From the NCBI GenBank assembly GCA_001821915.1, contig MHOR01000034.1, positions 3,641-12,193 on the forward strand: a stretch of DNA of 8,553 nucleotides, written 5' to 3'. Source of the stretch: Candidatus Staskawiczbacteria bacterium RIFCSPHIGHO2_02_FULL_34_10. Its GTDB lineage: Bacteria; Patescibacteriota; Minisyncoccia; Minisyncoccales; Staskawiczbacteraceae. The notes beneath the pieces are model-generated. The model did no database searches. It had not been told where the DNA came from and saw only the letters and a program-made list of their open reading frames with translations. Numbering within the stretch: position 1 is the stretch's first letter; each line of letters begins with the position of its first letter. Both the position numbers and the translations under genes were made by a program. Shown in pieces: positions 1 through 4,203 of this stretch.

Positions 1-1
1 T

Positions 2-343
2 AAAGTTGCTCGGCAAGGATATATTGATTTAAGTGGAGGGTTAATATCCAATATACTTGCCGTCTTATATCCCTTAGGTGATTTAGCTATACTTTTAAGT
101 TCACTTTTAGTATTTAGTTTGTCGTATAAATTTTTAGGTGGCGTATATAGAATTTCAATTTTAATTTTAATTATTGGATTTATATTAAATTATATTGCTG
201 ATGTGATATTTGTTTTTGGCGTAACAAGTGAAACTTATTTTAATGGAAATATTGCTGATTTTCTATACGTAGTTATGTTATTTACTGTTTTTAGTGGAAT
301 TTCGAAATTAAATCCGAATTATTTAATTAAAGATAAAAAATAG
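2..343 (+). CDS. Multi-pass membrane protein, 3' end only (sensor-input-like membrane domain)
   Basis: The frame is open to the left edge, so this is the last 113 codons of a longer gene; a TTG at 119 lies inside it and is not a likely start. Three hydrophobic stretches are visible, at about fragment residues 13-42, 48-72 and 83-105, and a short basic tail ends in KDKK. The protein therefore sits in the cytoplasmic membrane. The pattern YPLGD in the first helix, then an AD pair and a YFNGN/ADFLY motif before the last helix, recalls membrane sensor regions that precede GGDEF or kinase domains in other bacteria. That resemblance is from memory and is weak. No output domain follows: the chain stops just after the last helix. 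The stop is 12 bases before the next gene, so the two may be co-transcribed. The function is unknown. Confidence 0.75.
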   Translation, partial: KVARQGYIDLSGGLISNILAVLYPLGDLAILLSSLLVFSLSYKFLGGVYRISILILIIGFILNYIADVIFVFGVTSETYFNGNIADFLYVVMLFTVFSGISKLNPNYLIKDKK

Positions 344-355
344 CTAATTAAACTT

Positions 356-634
356 ATGGTTGCCTTTGATCAAATCTCATTGCGAATAATACATGAGCAG
401 GAACTTATCATAGGGCCTTTAGCTTGGGATGAAGCGGGTAAGGTTGTCGGACTGGTGATTGATAAATCGCACAATTCTATTTCTTTTTCTGGAGACCAAA
501 AAGATATTATAAACCGGCTTGTTGCTCAATACGAAAGGCTTTTTGGAAAAGCCAGCCACGAAGTGTGCAAAGAAGCGGTGCAGGATTTAATCGCCGAAAT
601 GACTCCTGAAGAAATCCCGTCTAGCTTGAAGTAG
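356..634 (+). CDS. Conserved-looking 92-aa protein of unknown function
   Basis: I do not recognise a named family. The protein is soluble, with no signal peptide or membrane segment. The first half (residues 1-50) looks like beta strands with some helix and contains the stretch IIGPLAWDEAGKV. The second half (about 50-92) looks helical, with RLVAQYERLFG and then KEAVQDLIAEM, ending in PEEIPSSLK. The ATG at 356 has no clear Shine-Dalgarno sequence and lies 12 bases after the preceding membrane-protein gene. A strong terminator follows at 671-695. The notable point is that a diverged version of its last 20 or so codons occurs twice more downstream (1230-1353 and 3963-4086), each time interrupted by a palindromic element. 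The substitutions between versions are mainly synonymous or conservative, which supports this being a real, selected protein with at least one paralogue. Confidence 0.75.
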   Translation: MVAFDQISLRIIHEQELIIGPLAWDEAGKVVGLVIDKSHNSISFSGDQKDIINRLVAQYERLFGKASHEVCKEAVQDLIAEMTPEEIPSSLK

Positions 635-670
635 ATTCAAGATTTAAGATTTAAGAATTATGAATACGCA

Positions 671-695
671 AACGGCGGCTATACCGCCGTTTTTT
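671..695 (+). terminator. Rho-independent terminator after the 92-aa gene
   Basis: A perfect 8-bp stem, AACGGCGG (671-678) with CCGCCGTT (684-691), encloses the loop CTATA and runs into six T residues. It closes the transcript carrying the membrane protein and the 92-aa gene, and separates it from the toxin-antitoxin pair. Confidence 0.9.
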
Positions 696-716
696 GTTCT
701 GTGGTTATGCATAATA

Positions 717-744
717 TTGCTTTTTAATTTATTTTTGATAAGAT
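717..744 (+). promoter_or_regulatory. Candidate promoter of the toxin-antitoxin pair
   Basis: TTGCTT (717-722) and TAAGAT (739-744) are 16 bases apart, and a TG pair at 736-737 makes an extended -10. A transcript would begin only a few bases before the ATG at 754. That fits the absence of a Shine-Dalgarno sequence and suggests a nearly leaderless message. The position just after the upstream terminator supports it. The assignment is by eye only. Confidence 0.35.
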
Positions 745-753
745 AAATATATC

Positions 754-942
754 ATGGTAAAAGTATTTCAAAGGGGACAAATAGTTATAGACAGAGAGTA
801 TTTAAAACAACTTCAAAGGAAGGCACTTCTTTTTGAAGAGGTTTTATCTTTTTTTGAAGATAAATACTTTGGTTTTTTAATGGAAGAGACGGAAAAAGAA
901 GAAACTATTCCTCTTGCACAAGCGAAAAAGAGATTAAGATAA
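754..942 (+). CDS. Putative type II antitoxin (partner of RelE-like toxin)
   Basis: This is a 62-aa charged protein encoded immediately before a RelE-like toxin; its TAA stop abuts the toxin ATG with no spacer, the usual antitoxin-toxin arrangement. The N-terminus (residues 1-16, MVKVFQRGQIVIDREYLKQL) could form the strand and start of the DNA-binding part. The middle (about 17-45) is predicted helical and rich in L, F and E. The tail, residues 46-62 (EKEETIPLAQAKKRLR), resembles the toxin-wrapping tails of many RelB/Phd-like antitoxins, where a helix is followed by an IPL-type motif. The family is not certain from sequence alone, so the antitoxin call rests mostly on size and position. Antitoxins of this kind commonly bind their own promoter with the toxin; here the candidate promoter is at 717-744. 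Confidence 0.65.
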   Translation: MVKVFQRGQIVIDREYLKQLQRKALLFEEVLSFFEDKYFGFLMEETEKEETIPLAQAKKRLR

Positions 943-1215
943 ATGAAAGTTTTCTTTAAAAAGAGTTTTCTGAAAGATTTTCGGAGTTTGCCAGAAGAGA
1001 TAAAAAAGGAGACAAAAGATATTTGTACAGTCACTTTTCCGCAGATAAAAAATCTAACAGAATTTAAACCCCACCCTCTTAAAAAATTAAAAGGATTTAG
1101 AAATTATTATAGAATAAAAATAAAAAACTTTAGGATTGGTTTTAAGAAGATAAATGGAGAAGTTGTTTTCATGAGAGTCTTACACAGGAAGGATATTTAT
1201 AAGAATTTTCCTTAA
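943..1215 (+). CDS. RelE/ParE-superfamily toxin (type II TA system)
   Basis: This 90-aa basic protein has the typical length of RelE/ParE-fold toxins. The N-terminus, KVFFKKSFLKDFRSLPEEIK, matches the first strand and helix. A central HPLKKLKGFRNYYRIKIKNFRIGF stretch (about residues 44-67) matches the family pattern of LKG, then YYR-R-xxxFRIGF. The end, VVFMRVLHRKDIYKNFP (74-90), is the classic last strand carrying the RVLHRKDIY motif. In RelE relatives these basic and aromatic residues contact mRNA in the ribosomal A site; the HRKDIY variant is typical of the RelE/StbE-like branch, so mRNA cleavage is the likely activity. DNA gyrase inhibition, as in ParE, is the alternative. The gene starts directly at the end of the antitoxin gene, which implies coupled translation. 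Only 14 bases separate its stop from repeat copy 1. Confidence 0.88.
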   Translation: MKVFFKKSFLKDFRSLPEEIKKETKDICTVTFPQIKNLTEFKPHPLKKLKGFRNYYRIKIKNFRIGFKKINGEVVFMRVLHRKDIYKNFP

Positions 1216-1229
1216 TTTTATAAGTTTGC

Positions 1230-1353
1230 AAAGAAGCGGTGCAGGATTTAACCTGCCCTGTTAAATAATTTCGCTTTGCGAAATTAGCCTACGGGCTATT
1301 TAACAGGGTGAACCGAGATGTCTCCCGACCAAATCCCCTCGAGTTTGAAGTAG
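1230..1353 (+). repeat. 124-bp direct repeat, copy 1: 3'-end gene remnant carrying a palindromic insertion
   Basis: This segment is identical over all 124 bases to 3963-4086. Its first 22 bases equal 569-590 inside the 92-aa gene. Its last 42 bases match 592-633 of that gene at 33 of 42 positions and end at the same TAG. Between the two parts lies a palindromic element. Without the element the repeat reads KEAVQDL-TEMSPDQIPSSLK-stop, against KEAVQDL-IAEMTPEEIPSSLK-stop in the intact gene, so it is the C-terminal remnant of a paralogue. In this copy similarity extends about 8 bases further left (from 1222), covering two more codons (V, C); a TAA stands where the gene has a Glu codon. As it stands the segment is non-coding. 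It follows the toxin stop and precedes a terminator, so it probably lies in the toxin mRNA 3' end. Confidence 0.93.
1254..1310 (+). mobile_element. 57-bp palindromic element (REP/MITE-like), copy 1
   Basis: The core, 1256-1308, folds without unpaired bases at the junction. The outer stem is 11 bp (CCCTGTTAAAT with ATTTAACAGGG). Hairpin 1 has an 8-bp stem (AATTTCGC with GCGAAATT) and a TTT loop. Hairpin 2 has a 4-bp stem (AGCC with GGCT) and a TACG loop, which as RNA is the stable C(UACG)G tetraloop. AACC at 1250-1253 and again at 1311-1314 looks like a target-site duplication. Removing 57 bp plus one AACC restores the reading frame of the host gene remnant. There is no coding capacity, so any movement would need a transposase in trans, for example an IS200/IS605- or REP-associated type (inference). 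Confidence 0.75.
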
Positions 1354-1373
1354 AAATTTAACAAAAATTACAT

Positions 1374-1411
1374 TACAACCAAAAAGCCCGATATCGGGCT
1401 TTTTGGTTGTA
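1374..1411. terminator. Bidirectional terminator (38-bp perfect palindrome)
   Basis: The sequence is a perfect palindrome centred on GATATC, with GC-rich arms (AGCCCG/CGGGCT) flanked by A5 on the left and T5 on the right. It can therefore terminate in both directions. It sits between the plus-strand toxin/repeat transcript and the minus-strand PLP-enzyme gene that ends at 1428, exactly where convergent transcripts need closing. Confidence 0.88.
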
Positions 1412-1427
1412 TACTCAATGATTAAAA

Positions 1428-2267
1428 TTATAGCCCTGCCTTTCCAGAATTTAAAAAAACTATTGTATCAGTTGATTTAAAATGGTGTTTTTCTAATGCC
1501 GCAAATACTACACTTGAAGAAGGTTCGCAAGTAATGATGTTTTTAAATTTATTATATGTTTCTTTAATCTCTTGTTCGGTGAGGCGATATGTACTATGTC
1601 CAATTTTTTCGTAATGTTCCAATGCTCGAGAATATGGAGTCCAAGGAGTAGATAACTTATCGGCAAAACTATGGGTTGTATTTTGGCTTCCTATTCCTAT
1701 GACTTTTGTTTTAGTTCCCTTTCGTTCTAATTCTTGCACTATTCCCAGAAAAACTCCACCACTTCCCAATGGTACTACAATATATTCTGGGTAAGGAATT
1801 TTTTGTGCAATTTCATCAACAATATTATTATAACTTTCTTCATAACCGTTGGTAACATCCCAAATAACTTCATCCTCTTTTTCTCTGGAAAAAGCAATCA
1901 GTTCTTCCGGTCTTAAAATTTTGTGTTCTAAATTGAGTTCTAAAACCTGATAGACTGCTTTTTTCAGTTTTATTTTAATTTCTTGATTAATATTTTTATC
2001 AACAACACAAACCACTTTTACGGTACTCTCCTTAGCAAATTGCGATAAACTATACCCATTATTGCCAGAAGTGATAAGTACTAATTTATCTACTTTAAGT
2101 CGGTTTGCTTCCTGAAATATATCATAACTTCTACGATCCTTAACTGTGCCGAAAGGATTTTTACTTTCATCCTTGATATAAACTTTTGCTATGTTAAAAG
2201 TTTCTTCAATGTTTTTATTTTCTAAAAGTGGCGTGTTACCCGGTTTTTTGTTTATTTTTACTGCCAT
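1428..2267 (-). CDS. Fold-type II PLP-dependent enzyme (threonine synthase/cysteine synthase-like)
   Basis: This 279-aa soluble protein has the motif series of the tryptophan synthase beta superfamily. TPLLEN stands at 12-17. KDESKNPFGTVKDR (32-45) contains the expected PLP-binding Lys43. SGNNG (67-71) is the loop that binds the substrate carboxylate and cofactor. PLGSGGV (166-172) is the glycine-rich phosphate cup. CEPSSS (247-252) and SGKAG (274-278) correspond to the usual EPSSA and C-terminal TGxG elements near the pyridine nitrogen. The NPFGTVKDR form is closest to threonine synthases (NPTGSFKDR), but the chain is shorter than those enzymes and nearer to cysteine synthase or serine/threonine dehydratase cores. 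The substrate cannot be assigned, although amino-acid beta- or gamma-elimination or replacement is expected. The start overlaps the 3' end of the regulator gene by 32 bp in another frame, so translation is probably coupled. No Shine-Dalgarno sequence is seen. Confidence 0.85.
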   Translation of the reverse strand: MAVKINKKPGNTPLLENKNIEETFNIAKVYIKDESKNPFGTVKDRRSYDIFQEANRLKVDKLVLITSGNNGYSLSQFAKESTVKVVCVVDKNINQEIKIKLKKAVYQVLELNLEHKILRPEELIAFSREKEDEVIWDVTNGYEESYNNIVDEIAQKIPYPEYIVVPLGSGGVFLGIVQELERKGTKTKVIGIGSQNTTHSFADKLSTPWTPYSRALEHYEKIGHSTYRLTEQEIKETYNKFKNIITCEPSSSVVFAALEKHHFKSTDTIVFLNSGKAGL

Positions 2268-3021
2268 GTTTTTTATTTAAGTTTTTCGCTTCTGCCCACG
2301 ATAATTCAAAAACTTTTTTTAATGCATCTGCCAACTCTTGGCTTTCAACTACCAAGGCAAATTTTTCTACCAAAGACATAAAAACAATTTTATTATCATA
2401 GATATTTATTTCCGGAGAAAAGGCATATTTATCGCTTGGCACCAATAAAGATTCTCTTGACTCCTCTTTATTGTGTTTTATACGTTCGCGCGCCTCAACG
2501 GTATCTGGAAAAATAGCTCGAATAGCTATATTCTGTTTTGTGCGCCTTTGATAGTATTCTGGGAAATAACTGGGAATAGCTTTGTGCATATTTTCAATTG
2601 AAGCATATGCGCGGATAGTTTCTTTAGATGTGAGTGTGTCTTCGTATGCAGTTTTTAATCCTTCGGTTCCTTCAAAAAACTGAACTCGTGGTTTGGGGCC
2701 AACTCCTATATATAAAGATTTAAGTTCAGGCAATAAATTATGGGCAAGCCCCACTAATTCTGTATTTTTTTTTACCAAATCCTGCATATACTGCAAAAGG
2801 CGCTCTGGCGGGGTTACCGAAAAGAATTTTATGTTTTGGTTTTCCGAAGTGCTTACAAGCCCTCTTTCTGCAAGAGAATCTAAAATAATATATGTAGTGC
2901 TGCGGTTGATATTTGCCCTCTTTGCCACATCGCTTACTGCCGCGGTTCCTAATTCAAGAAGAGCTAAATAAACATCTGATTCTTTTGGTGAAAAGCCCAA
3001 TTTTTCCAGTTGTTGTTTCAT
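2236..3021 (-). CDS. TrmB-family HTH transcriptional regulator
   Basis: This 261-aa protein begins with the TrmB-type winged helix-turn-helix (about residues 1-70): LEKLGFSPKESDVYLALLELG, then VSDVAKRANINRSTTYIILDSLAERGLV with the recognition helix around 38-52, and a wing ending FFSVTPPERLL. A predicted helical linker (about 72-105) is followed by an effector-like domain starting PRVQFFEGTEGLKTAYEDTL (111-130). It ends with IYDNKIVFMSLVEKFALVVESQELADALKKVFELSWAEA (207-245), a pattern common to TrmB relatives in archaea and Patescibacteria. It lacks the extra C-terminal region of classical sugar-binding TrmB proteins, so the ligand is unknown. It is the first gene of a minus-strand operon with the PLP enzyme, which overlaps its last 32 bases. 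Binding to the repeated TTGTCAA boxes upstream, and hence autoregulation, is inferred from position. Confidence 0.88.
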   Translation of the reverse strand: MKQQLEKLGFSPKESDVYLALLELGTAAVSDVAKRANINRSTTYIILDSLAERGLVSTSENQNIKFFSVTPPERLLQYMQDLVKKNTELVGLAHNLLPELKSLYIGVGPKPRVQFFEGTEGLKTAYEDTLTSKETIRAYASIENMHKAIPSYFPEYYQRRTKQNIAIRAIFPDTVEARERIKHNKEESRESLLVPSDKYAFSPEINIYDNKIVFMSLVEKFALVVESQELADALKKVFELSWAEAKNLNKKHGSKNKQKTG

Positions 3022-3111
3022 GGGGTGTGGATAATTTGTTTTTGGTTACTACTTAATAACATAACCTTTATGGTAATTTCCGAAGACAGTTTTATTTATT
3101 AGTATATCCAT

Positions 3112-3140
3112 AGTTTATTATATAAGTTGTTATTTGTCAA
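3112..3140 (-). promoter_or_regulatory. Candidate promoter of the trmB-like/PLP-enzyme operon
   Basis: Read on the minus strand, a perfect -35 TTGACA (3140-3135) is followed after 17 bases by TAAACT (3117-3112), a moderate -10. The leader to the ATG at 3021 would be about 85-90 bases. The -35 box lies inside the left arm of the TTGTCAA inverted repeat, so a protein bound there would block initiation. Confidence 0.45.
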
Positions 3141-3206
3141 TAACTTTTGACAACACCAATTTGTCAATGAAATTTACCCTATTTTACTGTTATTAATTAT
3201 TGACAA
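3134..3206. promoter_or_regulatory. Cluster of four TTGTCAA/TTGACAA boxes: candidate operator region
   Basis: TTGTCAA occurs at 3134-3140 and 3161-3167, and its reverse complement TTGACAA at 3147-3153 and 3200-3206. The first pair forms a 20-bp inverted repeat with a 6-base spacer; the outer pair is inverted over a longer distance. A second overlapping palindrome, GTTATT-TGTC-AATAAC, covers 3129-3144. The boxes lie between divergent operons and overlap -35 elements facing each way, which makes the TrmB-type regulator next door the natural candidate ligand (inference). They may also partly be just -35 hexamers. Confidence 0.5.
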
Positions 3207-3228
3207 CAAAGTATGGTTTGAATAGGAT
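3200..3228 (+). promoter_or_regulatory. Candidate promoter of the MazG-like/Gre operon
   Basis: A perfect TTGACA (3200-3205) and TAGGAT (3223-3228) are separated by 17 bases. Transcription would begin near 3235, almost at the ATG at 3236, giving a leaderless message. The alternative reading is that AGGA at 3224-3227 is a Shine-Dalgarno sequence 8 bases before the same ATG; both cannot be used in one transcript. Confidence 0.4.
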
Positions 3229-3235
3229 GAAATAT

Positions 3236-3643
3236 ATGAAAAATATTGAAAAAGCGGTGTATCAATATCTAAAGGAAAGAAATTGGGACAAAAACAAGCC
3301 TTCCGATATTGCCAAATCAATTTGTATTGAAGCGGCTGAATTATTGGAAGTTTTCCAGTGGGGAAATTGCAATATTGAAGAAACAAAAAATAATAAAGAG
3401 AAGATGGAAGAAATAAAAAAAGAGCTCGCCGATGTATTTATATATGGCTTAAATATGAGCGTATTATTAGGTCTGGACACGAAAAAAATTATTATTGAAA
3501 AAATTAATTATATTAACAAAAAATACCCCGCTTCATTGGTTAAAAAAGACAATACTGACAATTTTGGATTTCTTAATAATTCTTATTATCTTAAAATAAA
3601 AAGGCGGGATAGGATAAATAATAAAAAATTAATAAAAAAGTAA
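3236..3643 (+). CDS. MazG-like nucleoside triphosphate pyrophosphohydrolase
   Basis: With the ATG at 3236 the protein is 135 aa. The frame is open further up to a TTG at 3200, but that codon lies in a perfect -35 box, and homology begins only at MKNIEKAVYQYLKERNW. The all-alpha NTP pyrophosphatase pattern is clear: ERNWDKNKPSDIAKSICIEAAELLEVFQW (14-42), then KKELADVFIYGLNMSVLLGLD (61-81) and EKINYINKKYPAS (88-100). The metal-binding motif ExxE(12-28)ExxD is met by Glu32, Glu35, Glu63 and Asp66. Relatives hydrolyse dNTPs or NTPs, often damaged or non-canonical ones, to the monophosphate and pyrophosphate. This single-domain form resembles the dCTPase/RS21-C6-like group; the exact substrate is unknown. 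The tail after residue 103 is lysine-rich and low in complexity. The next gene starts 12 bases after the stop, so the two probably form one operon. Confidence 0.88.
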   Translation: MKNIEKAVYQYLKERNWDKNKPSDIAKSICIEAAELLEVFQWGNCNIEETKNNKEKMEEIKKELADVFIYGLNMSVLLGLDTKKIIIEKINYINKKYPASLVKKDNTDNFGFLNNSYYLKIKRRDRINNKKLIKK

Positions 3644-3655
3644 AAATAGTGTAAT

Positions 3656-3937
3656 ATGAAAAAACTATTGAATACTTACAAAAGAAGCAATAGTTACAAA
3701 AAAAGCCAATTATTAGTTGTTGGCGTAGGTAAGAAAGTAGAAATAAAGATTAATGGCGAAACCCAATTTTGGGAGATTGTTGATATTGGTAAGTCTGACA
3801 TAGAAGATGGGAAAATATCTTTTAACGCGCCGTTAATCCAATCTATTCTAGGAGCAAAAAAGGGAGATAAATTTGCTAAAAAATTAATGGGTAATAAGAT
3901 AACAGTCGTGATTAAAAATATTTCTTTCAATGTATAA
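3656..3937 (+). CDS. Stand-alone GreA/GreB C-terminal-domain protein
   Basis: This 93-aa protein matches only the FKBP-like C-terminal domain of transcript-cleavage factors. VGVGKKVEIKINGETQFWEIVDIGKSDIEDGKISFNAPLIQSILGAKKGDKF (22-73) follows the Gre pattern of strand, G-E-x-x-x-WxIV, D-x-x-x-GKIS, then PLxxxLLGxxxGD. It ends in a last strand, KITVVIKNISF. The N-terminal coiled coil with the acidic tip that stimulates RNA cleavage in Gre factors is absent and replaced by about 20 basic residues. It should therefore be able to dock on RNA polymerase at the secondary-channel rim, as this domain does in Gre factors and Rnk, but cannot stimulate cleavage in the Gre manner (inference). No Shine-Dalgarno sequence precedes the ATG. 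The gene follows the MazG-like gene by 12 bases. The stop is 25 bases before repeat copy 2. Confidence 0.78.
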   Translation: MKKLLNTYKRSNSYKKSQLLVVGVGKKVEIKINGETQFWEIVDIGKSDIEDGKISFNAPLIQSILGAKKGDKFAKKLMGNKITVVIKNISFNV

Positions 3938-3962
3938 ATTAAAATATCTTAAATTTTCAAAA

Positions 3963-4086
3963 AAAGAAGCGGTGCAGGATTTAACCTGCCCTGTTAAATA
4001 ATTTCGCTTTGCGAAATTAGCCTACGGGCTATTTAACAGGGTGAACCGAGATGTCTCCCGACCAAATCCCCTCGAGTTTGAAGTAG
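3963..4086 (+). repeat. 124-bp direct repeat, copy 2: 3'-end gene remnant carrying a palindromic insertion
   Basis: This copy is identical to 1230-1353, in the same orientation and 2733 bp further on. Its content is the same: the first 22 bases and the last 42 bases derive from a paralogue of the 92-aa gene, split by the palindromic element, and it ends at the paralogue's TAG. Similarity stops sharply on both sides: CAAAAA replaces the GTTTGC of copy 1 on the left, and TAAAT replaces AAATT on the right. It follows the Gre-domain gene by 25 bases and is followed by its own, different terminator. Zero differences in 124 non-coding bases points to a recent copy event or gene conversion. Confidence 0.93.
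3987..4043 (+). mobile_element. 57-bp palindromic element (REP/MITE-like), copy 2
   Basis: The sequence is identical to copy 1 and the fold is the same: an 11-bp outer stem (3989-3999 with 4031-4041), one 8-bp hairpin and one 4-bp hairpin with a TACG loop. It too is flanked by AACC (3983-3986 and 4044-4047). Because the insertion point and flanks equal those of copy 1, this is not an independent insertion; the element was already in the gene remnant when that remnant was copied. Confidence 0.75.
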
Positions 4087-4118
4087 TAAATAATAATGAA
4101 TAATAATTATACTTTAAT

Positions 4119-4145
4119 AAAAATCCGGCCATTAACCGGATTTTT
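4119..4145 (+). terminator. Rho-independent terminator after repeat copy 2
   Basis: AAAAATCCGG (4119-4128) pairs with CCGGATTTTT (4136-4145) around a 7-base loop, CCATTAA. It closes the MazG/Gre/repeat transcript before the membrane-protein/lipase operon. The A5 on the left also allows function in the reverse direction. Confidence 0.82.
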
Positions 4146-4146
4146 G

Positions 4147-4176
4147 TTGTTGGATCTTTTTTAAAAATGATATGAT
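4147..4176 (+). promoter_or_regulatory. Candidate promoter of the membrane protein-lipase operon
   Basis: TATGAT (4171-4176) matches the -10 consensus at five of six positions and is preceded by TG at 4168-4169, an extended -10. A weak -35, TTGTTG (4147-4152), lies 18 bases upstream. Transcription would begin about 20 bases before the ATG at 4204, directly after the upstream terminator. Confidence 0.5.
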
Positions 4177-4203
4177 AAGTAAATATTATTAATTTTCTTA
4201 AAT

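Noticed and set aside
813..1034. Open frames antisense to the toxin-antitoxin genes, and similar antisense frames in the MazG, Gre, lipase and kinase genes.
   Set aside because: They lie opposite genes with clear family motifs, show no recognisable motifs themselves and have compositions expected of complement-strand reading.
1256..1308. The palindrome contains GTTAAAT and ATTTAAC, which fit integron attC core patterns GTTRRRY and RYYYAAC.
   Set aside because: In attC sites RYYYAAC comes first and GTTRRRY last; here the order is reversed on both strands. No integron integrase gene or bulged attC-type fold is present.
1230..1353. A tRNA-like or known riboswitch structure in the repeat.
   Set aside because: The three-way junction has no anticodon arm, CCA end or T-loop consensus, and it does not match any riboswitch core I know. 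It sits after stop codons and not before a gene.
3200..3235. TTG at 3200 or ATG at 3227 as the start of the MazG-like gene.
   Set aside because: TTG 3200 lies in a perfect -35 box and adds residues without family similarity. ATG 3227 overlaps the AGGA that would serve ATG 3236. The family match begins at 3236.
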